From Candidatus Margulisiibacteriota bacterium (GTDB lineage: Bacteria; Margulisbacteria; Marinamargulisbacteria; SXXA01; SICP01): 33,938 bases of DNA. Below the pieces are notes generated by a model, which was not told the origin of the DNA, made no database searches, and saw only the letters and a list, made by a program, of their open reading frames with translations. The DNA lies in assembly GCA_009691415.1 (NCBI GenBank), contig SICP01000016.1, positions 1 through 33,938 on the forward strand. Reading direction: 5' to 3'. A program made the position numbers and the translations under genes. Shown here one piece after another: positions 17,998 to 25,828 of this stretch (positions within the stretch are counted from its first letter, which is position 1; each line of letters starts with the position of its first letter).

Positions 17998-20712
17998 ATG
18001 ACTACTATTGAAACAATTATTAAGCGAAACGGAGAGCGTGTTCCTTTTGCCCGTGAGCGCATTTATACCGCTGTTCAAAAAGCTTTTTTATCAGAAAATA
18101 TTTCTGATGACGTTGCGGTTGATTTATTAACTAATGAAGTAATTGAAAGACTTATCAATCATCAACCAGAAAAACGTACGGGGCTCACTGTTGAGACCGT
18201 GCAAGACTTTGCTGAAGATGCCTTGATGGATCACGGCTATCACCGCATTGCCAGAAATTATATTTTGTATCGGGAACAACACAAGTTAGCCCGCCAAGAA
18301 AAAACACTGACTAAAATCAAAGAGCACACGCTTCTTATTAAAGTCAGTGAGTCCGAGACTGTTGTTTTTGAGCCCAAGATTATTGAAGATACGTTACGCA
18401 AATTGACGACTGATTTAATGCGTGTGTCTATTCATGAATTGTTGGATGCCATTATTCCTCAAATTTATGATCGTATTCCCAAGCAAGAAATTGAAGTATT
18501 GGTGATGAGTGCTGCACGTGAGCGCATCGAAATACATTATGAGTATGCGTATTTGGCGTCTCGTATTGCACTTAATGGACTCTACAAATCTGTTTTGGGC
18601 TGCCCGTTTAATGACAAGCAAGCAGCGACTGTGTATCGCTCCAAATTTACCGATTATGTTAAGAAAGGCGTTGGCTATACGATGCTTCATGCCGGTCTAC
18701 AAGAATTTGATTTGGAAAAAATTGCCGCTGCGATTGATCCTGAAAGAGATAAACTCTTTATGTTTTTAGGCACACAAATTTTGATGGATCGTTATTTATT
18801 AAGAGACAGAAGCATGACCAGCGCAATCTATGAAATGCCTCAGTGGTTCTGGATGCGTGTAGCGATGGGACTTTCTTTAAAAGAAGCAAACAAAGAAGAG
18901 AGTGCAATTGCTTTTTACAATGTTTTGTCTAGCTTAGATTTGGTCTCTTCTACCCCTACCCTATTTAATAGCGGGACATTATTTAGCCAGATGAGTTCGT
19001 GTTATTTGAACACGGTTGATGACTCTTTGGATCATATTTTCAAATTATTTTCTGACAATGCAAAACTGAGTAAATGGGCAGGCGGCATTGGTACGGACTG
19101 GACACCGGTTCGCGCAACGGGTTCTAAAATCAAAGGCACGAATGGTCTCTCTCAGGGTGTGATTCCGTTTATTAAAATCTTTAATGATGTTGCACTTGCG
19201 GTGAACCAAGGTGGTAAGCGTAAAGGTGCAATGTGCGCGTATATGGAATCTTGGCACTTGGATATTGAGCAGTTTTTAGAGTTAAAGAAAAACACAGGTG
19301 ATGAGCGTCGTCGGGCACATGATATTAATACGGCATGTTGGATTCCGGATCTTTTTATGAAACGTGTTGAAGAAGGTGGGAAGTGGACACTGTTTTGTCC
19401 AAGTGATACGCCTGAATTGCATGATTTATATGGCAAAGCATTTGAAGCAAAATATACCGCCTACGAAAACCAAAATTTACCGCGTGCCAAAACAATTCAG
19501 GCTCAGGACTTATGGCGCAAAATGTTGACGATGTTGTATGAAACGGGCCACCCTTGGATTACATTTAAAGATGCAGCCAATGTTCGTAATCCTCAAGACC
19601 ATGTTGGCGTGATTCACTCATCTAACTTGTGCACTGAAATTACGCTAAATACCTCTAAAGAAGAAACCGCGGTTTGTAATTTGGCCAGCTTGAATATGAG
19701 CAATATGATTACAGAAGATGGCAAGCTAGATGAGGCCAAGATTGAGAGGACGTTGGAAGTGGGTATTCGGATGTTGGATAATGTAATCGATAATAATTAC
19801 TATCCGACGCCTGAAGCAGAAACTGCAAATATGCGTCACCGTGCGATTGGATTAGGCCTTATGGGATATCAGGATGCCTTGTTTAAATTGCATATCGCTT
19901 TTGACTCTAAAGACAATACAAACTTCGCCGATTCGTCCATGGAAATGATTTCGTATTATGCTATTAAAGCAAGCTCAAAATTGGCTCTAGAAAGAGGCTC
20001 TTACCAAACGTTTAAGGGCAGTAAGTGGGATCGCGGAATTTTCCCATTAGATTCAATGACGCTTTTAGAGCAAGAGCGTGGCCGCAAGATCATGGTAGAT
20101 CGCAACAGCCGTTTGGATTGGGCTAGCTTGAAGACGTTTGTAAAAGAAAATGGCATGCGCAATTCCAATATTATGGCTATTGCACCGACTGCAACGATTG
20201 CGAATATTTCGGGTGTGTATCCTTGTACAGAACCTGTTTTCAAAAATATTTATATGAAAGAGAATCTGTCTGGAAATTTCTTGGTTGCAAATCGTTATTT
20301 AACAGATGATCTTGAAAAATTGGGATTATGGAATCGGGATATTGTGTCTAAAATCAAAATGTACAATGGGTCTGTCCAACAAATCACAGAAATCCCCGAA
20401 AGTATTAGAGAAAAATATAAAGAGACGTTTGAAATTGATTCGTCTTGGATTGTAATGGCGGCTGCAATGCGCTCTAAATGGATTGACCAAGCAGCGTCTA
20501 CCAATGTATTTATTAATTCTAAGAGTGGTAAAGCGATTAGCGATACCTATAAAATGGCGTGGGAATATGGTCTTAAGACCACGTATTATTTACGAACAAT
20601 CGGTGCAAGCCAAGTTCAAAAGTCTTCGCTAGAATCACATTTATCTGCTGACAATCCTGAGTTAATCGGGGTTTCATCTGGATCAGATGCCGAATGCGAA
20701 GCCTGCCAATAA
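17998..20712 (+). CDS. nrdA: Class I ribonucleoside-diphosphate reductase, alpha subunit (apparently two ATP-cone regions)
   Basis: 904 aa; ATP-cone IKRNGERVPFARERIYTAVQKAF; STPTLFNSGT; LCTEITLNTS; MAIAPTATIANISG; C-terminal CEACQ. RBS AAAGGAG. Confidence 0.96.
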   Translation: MTTIETIIKRNGERVPFARERIYTAVQKAFLSENISDDVAVDLLTNEVIERLINHQPEKRTGLTVETVQDFAEDALMDHGYHRIARNYILYREQHKLARQEKTLTKIKEHTLLIKVSESETVVFEPKIIEDTLRKLTTDLMRVSIHELLDAIIPQIYDRIPKQEIEVLVMSAARERIEIHYEYAYLASRIALNGLYKSVLGCPFNDKQAATVYRSKFTDYVKKGVGYTMLHAGLQEFDLEKIAAAIDPERDKLFMFLGTQILMDRYLLRDRSMTSAIYEMPQWFWMRVAMGLSLKEANKEESAIAFYNVLSSLDLVSSTPTLFNSGTLFSQMSSCYLNTVDDSLDHIFKLFSDNAKLSKWAGGIGTDWTPVRATGSKIKGTNGLSQGVIPFIKIFNDVALAVNQGGKRKGAMCAYMESWHLDIEQFLELKKNTGDERRRAHDINTACWIPDLFMKRVEEGGKWTLFCPSDTPELHDLYGKAFEAKYTAYENQNLPRAKTIQAQDLWRKMLTMLYETGHPWITFKDAANVRNPQDHVGVIHSSNLCTEITLNTSKEETAVCNLASLNMSNMITEDGKLDEAKIERTLEVGIRMLDNVIDNNYYPTPEAETANMRHRAIGLGLMGYQDALFKLHIAFDSKDNTNFADSSMEMISYYAIKASSKLALERGSYQTFKGSKWDRGIFPLDSMTLLEQERGRKIMVDRNSRLDWASLKTFVKENGMRNSNIMAIAPTATIANISGVYPCTEPVFKNIYMKENLSGNFLVANRYLTDDLEKLGLWNRDIVSKIKMYNGSVQQITEIPESIREKYKETFEIDSSWIVMAAAMRSKWIDQAASTNVFINSKSGKAISDTYKMAWEYGLKTTYYLRTIGASQVQKSSLESHLSADNPELIGVSSGSDAECEACQ

Positions 20713-20736
20713 TTATTTAAAAAGGAGCTCCAAACT

Positions 20737-21798
20737 ATGTCTGCACCCAATTTATTTCAAGAGGAATTTAAGCCCTCAAAACTAACCAATGCCGATATCA
20801 TTAACCAACGCCGTGTGATTAATGGATTTGACGATGGCCTTATGCAAATTTCTCCCCTCAAACACCCTTGGGCCTACGATCATTTTAATAATATGATCAA
20901 GAATACCTGGGTTCCTCAAGAAGTCCCGATGCAATCGGATATTAATATGTGGTGCGATACCAGTTCGTTGACAGATCAAGAACGTCGCGTGTATTCCAGA
21001 AGCTTGGCCTTTGTTTCTAATTTAGACGGACTACAAACCAACAACTTGGCTTGCAATATCATTCGGCATATTACGAGCCCTGAAGTGGTGTTGGCGATTG
21101 CGCGTCAGACGTTTGAAGAGGCGCTGCATGTACAAAGTTACGCGACGCTTGTGGAAGCGATGCAATTGGATCCAGAAGAAATTTATGGTCTGTATCGTCG
21201 GGATCAAGAGTTATATGAGAAAAATCAAATTGTATTACGAGCTGTAAATAAAATTGCTGATCCGTTATTTAAAACGGGTACGTTTGAAAATGATCAAATG
21301 TTTTTGGAAGCCTGTATTGGAAATATTGTTTTGGAAGGGATTTATTTTTTCAGTGCGTTTTTGATTTTTTATAATCTTCGTAGAAACAATAAAATGCAAG
21401 GCAGTGGCGAAATGATTCAGTTTATTAATCGCGACGAAGATATGCACTTGCGATTATTTACGGATATCACAAATGCGATTAAAGAAGAGCAACCGGAGCT
21501 TTGGACAGACGCCTTCAAAGCGCGTATTACGCAGAATATTAAAGATGCGGTAGAGATGGAAGCAACGTGGGGCGAATCTTGCATAGGCACGGGTATTTTG
21601 GGTCTTACACCGGATCTATTGAAAGAATACATCCAGTTTGTAGGTGATGTCCGTTTACAAAGCATTGGACTGCCAAAAATTTGGAATAGTAAGAATCCGT
21701 TTGCCTGGATTGATGAATATACCCAAGGCAGCATGATTGAAGTGAACTTTTTTGAGGGAACCGTTAGAGAATATCAGACGGGGACTTTGGAGTGGTAA
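20737..21798 (+). CDS. nrdB: Class I ribonucleoside-diphosphate reductase, beta subunit (radical Tyr retained)
   Basis: Metal ligand motif FEEALHVQSY (E-x-x-H-x-x-x-Y), NLDGLQTN, RDEDMHLRLF; RBS AAAGGAG. Confidence 0.96.
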   Translation: MSAPNLFQEEFKPSKLTNADIINQRRVINGFDDGLMQISPLKHPWAYDHFNNMIKNTWVPQEVPMQSDINMWCDTSSLTDQERRVYSRSLAFVSNLDGLQTNNLACNIIRHITSPEVVLAIARQTFEEALHVQSYATLVEAMQLDPEEIYGLYRRDQELYEKNQIVLRAVNKIADPLFKTGTFENDQMFLEACIGNIVLEGIYFFSAFLIFYNLRRNNKMQGSGEMIQFINRDEDMHLRLFTDITNAIKEEQPELWTDAFKARITQNIKDAVEMEATWGESCIGTGILGLTPDLLKEYIQFVGDVRLQSIGLPKIWNSKNPFAWIDEYTQGSMIEVNFFEGTVREYQTGTLEW

Positions 21799-21801
21799 AA
21801 A

Positions 21802-22161
21802 CTAAGGCCGCTTAATTTCAATAGAAACCATGGGTGCTTCGTTAAAGGCCTGTGGTTTATCGAGTTTCAGTTTTATTTTTTTAATGCGTTTATCTTGTAA
21901 AATTAATGCCGCGATTTTTTCTGCGAGAGTTTCGATTAAATGGAATTGGGTGTCTTCTACATAGGTTCGAACGGACGCAAGAACCTGTGCGTAGTCCACG
22001 GCGTGAGTGATGTCATCGGTGAGCGCGGCTTGGCAACTATCTACATAAAGCGCTAAATGTAGAATCAGGGATTGAGGTGTGGTTCTTTCTTGAGGAAGAA
22101 TACCTATGATTGTTTGTAAGTGGATGGGACTGAGCCTTATTTTTGCAGTCGATTCTTTCAT
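21802..22161 (-). CDS. folB: Dihydroneopterin aldolase family protein
   Basis: IGILPQERTTPQSLILHLALYVD...VDYAQVLASVRTYVEDTQFHLIETLAEKIAALIL typical FolB. Confidence 0.88.
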   Translation of the reverse strand: MKESTAKIRLSPIHLQTIIGILPQERTTPQSLILHLALYVDSCQAALTDDITHAVDYAQVLASVRTYVEDTQFHLIETLAEKIAALILQDKRIKKIKLKLDKPQAFNEAPMVSIEIKRP

Positions 22162-22212
22162 GGCTTTACTTTAGCTCTTTTGTCTTTTCTTTAGAAGTTA
22201 TATAGTTTCAAT

Positions 22213-22635
22213 ATGAATTCACCCCAGGGACTTGTGTATTTGACACGGCGGGAACGGTTTTGCGCGGCGCATCGTTTGGATAGTCCGCATCTTTCGACCG
22301 AAGAAAATAAAAAACTCTATGGCAAGTGCAATTACGACAATGGCCATGGGCATAATTATGAACTCTTTGTCACGATTCGTGGAGTTCCGGATCCTAAGAC
22401 AGGTATTTTGGTTTATATTGATGAGCTAAAAGCGATTATTCATCGTGTGATTATAGATCGATTGGATCATCGGCATTTGAATTTTGATATTCCCGAATTG
22501 GCAGAGGTGATTCCCACTGCCGAAAATTTGGTGATTGTTTTCTGGAACTGGTTGGAACCAGAACTACCCAAAGGCTTGCTTTATGAAGTGAAGTTAGTTG
22601 AAACAGAAAATAATACAAGTTTTTATCGGGGGTAA
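22213..22635 (+). CDS. 6-pyruvoyl-tetrahydropterin synthase / QueD family, PTPS-like
   Basis: FCAAHRL...LSTEENKKLYGKCNYDNGHGHNYELFVTIRG...DRLDHRHLN...PTAENLVIVFW. Confidence 0.9.
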   Translation: MNSPQGLVYLTRRERFCAAHRLDSPHLSTEENKKLYGKCNYDNGHGHNYELFVTIRGVPDPKTGILVYIDELKAIIHRVIIDRLDHRHLNFDIPELAEVIPTAENLVIVFWNWLEPELPKGLLYEVKLVETENNTSFYRG

Positions 22636-22637
22636 AT

Positions 22638-23189
22638 TCATTTAGAAATCAGGCTCAAGAACTCACTTCGGGTGGATGCATTTGATCTAAAAATACCGAG
22701 CATGCAGGATGTTTTCATGACGGAGTTTTGTTTTTCGACGCCGCGCATCATCATGCAGAGATGTTGGGCTTCGATGACGACGGCGACTCCGATAGCACCG
22801 GTCACTTCTAGAAGTGTTTCGGCAATTTGTCGGGTAAGATTTTCTTGAATTTGTAAACGGCGTGCAAAAATATCTACGATACGGGCCATTTTTGAGAGTC
22901 CGATAACTTTGCCGTTGGGAATATAAGTGATGTGGCATTTGCCAAAGAAAGGTAAGAGGTGATGCTCGCACATAGAATAGAGCTCAATGTCTTTAACAAT
23001 GACCATTTCGTCGGTGTTACTTTCGAAGATAGCGCCATTAATAATATCGTCGACTGATTCGTTGTAGCCTTTTGTTAGGAAGCGCCAAGACTTGGCGGCT
23101 CTTTCGGGTGTTTTCACAAGACCTTCTCGGCTTACGTCTTCTCCGATCTGACCCAAAAAATCTTTAAAGAGAGGGGCTAGTTTATCCAT
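22638..23189 (-). CDS. folE: GTP cyclohydrolase I
   Basis: [47 protein letters not shown]; start taken at MDKLAPL (ORF track extends to 23216). Confidence 0.93.
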   Translation of the reverse strand: MDKLAPLFKDFLGQIGEDVSREGLVKTPERAAKSWRFLTKGYNESVDDIINGAIFESNTDEMVIVKDIELYSMCEHHLLPFFGKCHITYIPNGKVIGLSKMARIVDIFARRLQIQENLTRQIAETLLEVTGAIGVAVVIEAQHLCMMMRGVEKQNSVMKTSCMLGIFRSNASTRSEFLSLISK

Positions 23190-23640
23190 TGATAGAATCC
23201 AAAACGGCTTGTGCATGGCCTTCTACTTTGACATTTTCCCAAATTTTTTGAATCGTACCTTCTGTAGAAATGAGATAGGTGGATCTCACAATACCCATAT
23301 AGGTTTTGCCGTAATTCTTTTTTTCTTGCCAAACACCGTAAGGCGCGATGACTTTCATGTCGGGATCACTGAGTAGATCGATGGTGTACTTATATTTACC
23401 GCAAAATGCGGCATGAGAGTCGACAGAATCTTTTGAGATGCCAAAGACGATAGCGTTTTTTTGTTCGAATTGATTTTTTAATGCAGAAAAATCTTTGCCT
23501 TCTAGCGTACAGCCGGGGGTGTCGTCTTTGGGATAGAAGTAGAGCACGACTGATTTTCCAATGAGACTGGAAAGGGTGATGTTTTCCCCATTTTGATTAT
23601 TAAGTGTAAAGTCGTGTGCGGCTTGATCTTTCTCTAACAT
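23182..23640 (-). CDS. bcp: Peroxiredoxin, Bcp/PrxQ family
   Basis: [24 protein letters not shown]; start at [11 protein letters not shown] with AGGAG RBS. Confidence 0.92.
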   Translation of the reverse strand: MLEKDQAAHDFTLNNQNGENITLSSLIGKSVVLYFYPKDDTPGCTLEGKDFSALKNQFEQKNAIVFGISKDSVDSHAAFCGKYKYTIDLLSDPDMKVIAPYGVWQEKKNYGKTYMGIVRSTYLISTEGTIQKIWENVKVEGHAQAVLDSING

Positions 23641-23709
23641 ATTTTTGTTCTCCTTTAGCATTTTGTAAAATTTTAGTAGGATGGGGTGAACTTTAGCAAG
23701 GAGGGAATT

Positions 23710-24156
23710 ATGTTATATCCAATTTTGAAGGCATTACATGTTATTAGTATGGTGGCTTGGTTCGCGGGGCTTTTGTATTTAGTCCGTTTGCAAATTTACT
23801 ATGTTGAGGCCGAAACAAAAACTCCATCAGACAAAAAAGCAGTTCAAGATCAGTTGGCGATTATGCAGAAACGGTTGCTTTTTTATATTGCACATCCGGC
23901 CATGTTCGCGACGATTGTGTTTGGCTCTATTTTGATGATTAAGTATCAGGTATATAAACAGCCTTGGTTGCATCTGAAACTTTTATTTGTTTTTGGATTA
24001 ATGGGTTATCAGATTTATGTGGGCCGTATTCGCAAAAATTTAATCGATGGCACCAATAAACTCACCTCTAAACAGCTACGCATATTAAATGAAGTATGCA
24101 CGTTTTTTTTAATCGTGATTGTTTTTATGGCGTATCTTAAAGTCTCTTTTCATTAA
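23710..24156 (+). CDS. hemJ: HemJ-like protoporphyrinogen oxidase (UPF0093)
   Basis: LKALHVISMVAWFAGLLYLVRLQIYY...; RBS AAGGAGG precedes ATG at 23710. Confidence 0.88.
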   Translation: MLYPILKALHVISMVAWFAGLLYLVRLQIYYVEAETKTPSDKKAVQDQLAIMQKRLLFYIAHPAMFATIVFGSILMIKYQVYKQPWLHLKLLFVFGLMGYQIYVGRIRKNLIDGTNKLTSKQLRILNEVCTFFLIVIVFMAYLKVSFH

Positions 24157-24791
24157 TGATAAAAAAACGTTTATTATTTCTTTTTTTGATTATGATTTCT
24201 TGCTCTGGTACATGGGCCGCGCCTGTTTACGAAACGATGTGGTCGGGCATTTTGAATCGGCGTGTTAGCACAGGAAATCGTCAAGGAATCGATACCACTC
24301 TTTTCAAATATGAGTCTCTAAAACAAGATTCTAGCTTCAGATTGGTTTTGCAAGAAATTGAAAGAATGGATTTGTCTCAATTTAAAAAGCCAGAAGAAGC
24401 TAAAGCTTTTTGGATTAATGTTTATAATATTGCAGCGATAAAGATGGTTAGTGATGTGTATCCTATTCTACAAATTTTGGATCGTGGATCTTTTTTTCAA
24501 TCTATCTTTGATCTACCTGCTATTGTCGCGGCATATAAAACATATACATTGCGACAACTCTCCACTTTATTATTGGACTACAAAGATTCTCGTGTTCCTT
24601 TTGCACTTTGCACAACAGCACTTTCTTCTCCAGATTTAGGATTAGAGGCCTATCGTTTTGTTAAATTAGATCGACAACTGGATGCGGCTGTTAAACAATT
24701 TCGCGCCAATCCTACCAAGCATTTACTTCTTGAAGAATCGGGCTCACGAACAGTGCCCTTTAACTGGCGTCTTAATGACGGATCCTTATGA
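24156..24791 (+). CDS. DUF547 domain secreted protein
   Basis: Signal peptide MIKKRLLFLFLIMISCSGTWA; EEAKAFWINVYNIAAIKMVSD typical DUF547 core. Confidence 0.8.
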   Translation: MIKKRLLFLFLIMISCSGTWAAPVYETMWSGILNRRVSTGNRQGIDTTLFKYESLKQDSSFRLVLQEIERMDLSQFKKPEEAKAFWINVYNIAAIKMVSDVYPILQILDRGSFFQSIFDLPAIVAAYKTYTLRQLSTLLLDYKDSRVPFALCTTALSSPDLGLEAYRFVKLDRQLDAAVKQFRANPTKHLLLEESGSRTVPFNWRLNDGSL

Positions 24792-25492
24792 AATTAGGGG
24801 TTAATATTGATCATATTGCGACATTGAGAGAAGCTAGAAAAGCAGAAATGCCAGATGTGGTTATGGCAGCCCGAGAAGCTGTTTTGGGTGGTGCGGATGG
24901 CATCACTGTACATCTTCGAGAAGATAGACGGCATATTCAAGATCGGGATGTTTGGGCACTAAAAGCTGAGGGACATCGTCTAAATTTTGAGATGGCTGCT
25001 ACTGATGAAATGATTAGTATTGCTGGGTCAGTTTTGCCGGCTATTTGTTGTTTGGTTCCTGAAAAACGTTTGGAGATTACGACGGAAGGTGGCTTGGATG
25101 TCCTGTCACAAATGGAGACGATTCGAAACACGATTGAACGTCTTCATGATAAAAACATTCCGGTTTCTATTTTTAGTGATGCCAATCGAGATCAAATCCA
25201 AGCCGCCAAAGACTGTGGTGCGGATTATGTAGAACTGCACACGGGTGTGTATGCAAATTTCACAACCCCAAGACAGGTCGAGATTTTGCAGGCGATGGCC
25301 ACGTTTGCATCTTCGATTGGATTGGGCGTTAACGCAGGGCATGGACTGACAATTGAAAATGTTCTTGCGATTTGTAAAATCCCTGAAATACTTGAACTGA
25401 ATATTGGTCACAGCATTGTCTCTCGAGCAGTCTTTATTGGTATCAGAAATGCAGTATCCGAAATGAAATATTTGCTTAGTCAACACGTATGA
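24788..25492 (+). CDS. pdxJ: Pyridoxine 5'-phosphate synthase
   Basis: KLGVNIDHIATLREARKAEMPDVVMAA; GADGITVHLREDRRHIQDRDV; GLGVNAGHGL. Confidence 0.97.
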   Translation: MKLGVNIDHIATLREARKAEMPDVVMAAREAVLGGADGITVHLREDRRHIQDRDVWALKAEGHRLNFEMAATDEMISIAGSVLPAICCLVPEKRLEITTEGGLDVLSQMETIRNTIERLHDKNIPVSIFSDANRDQIQAAKDCGADYVELHTGVYANFTTPRQVEILQAMATFASSIGLGVNAGHGLTIENVLAICKIPEILELNIGHSIVSRAVFIGIRNAVSEMKYLLSQHV

Positions 25493-25508
25493 TATACTCT
25501 CACTGAAT

Positions 25509-25787
25509 ATGTCATTTGGAAGCATTAAATCGTCAAGATCGGACTTAGATCCGATTTTTAATAAACATGTAAACACGGCGGATGCCACATCTGTGGTAAT
25601 GGACATTCAAAAAAAGCGTTTTAAACTTCGTAAGTCTAAAATAAAAGATATTGCGCGTGGGTTGGCCGAAGTAGCTTTTTCTATGGGCGAAACAAATGAT
25701 GTTGAAGATTTTGCCGAGCAAATGGCCCAGGATATTTTTGAAGGTATCAAGAAGGCTGAGAAACGACGGAAAGAAAGAAACAGTTAG
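25509..25787 (+). CDS. Small hypothetical protein (92 aa)
   Basis: Open ORF downstream of pdxJ with no overlapping alternative; charged/helical; followed by a terminator-like hairpin. Confidence 0.6.
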   Translation: MSFGSIKSSRSDLDPIFNKHVNTADATSVVMDIQKKRFKLRKSKIKDIARGLAEVAFSMGETNDVEDFAEQMAQDIFEGIKKAEKRRKERNS

Positions 25788-25800
25788 AGAAAGTCTCACC

Positions 25801-25828
25801 GCCCCCTAAAGTCGAGGGGCTTCTTTAT
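25801..25828 (+). terminator. Candidate intrinsic terminator after the hemJ-pdxJ operon
   Basis: GCCCCCTAAAGTCGAGGGGC hairpin followed by TTCTTTAT. Confidence 0.6.

Noticed and set aside
20737-21798. Chlamydia-like class Ic (Tyr-less, Mn/Fe) NrdB
   Set aside because: Overall sequence recalls Chlamydia R2, but the motif FEEALHVQSY keeps the radical Tyr and NLDGLQ keeps the Asp ligand, so a conventional Tyr-radical R2 is the simplest reading.
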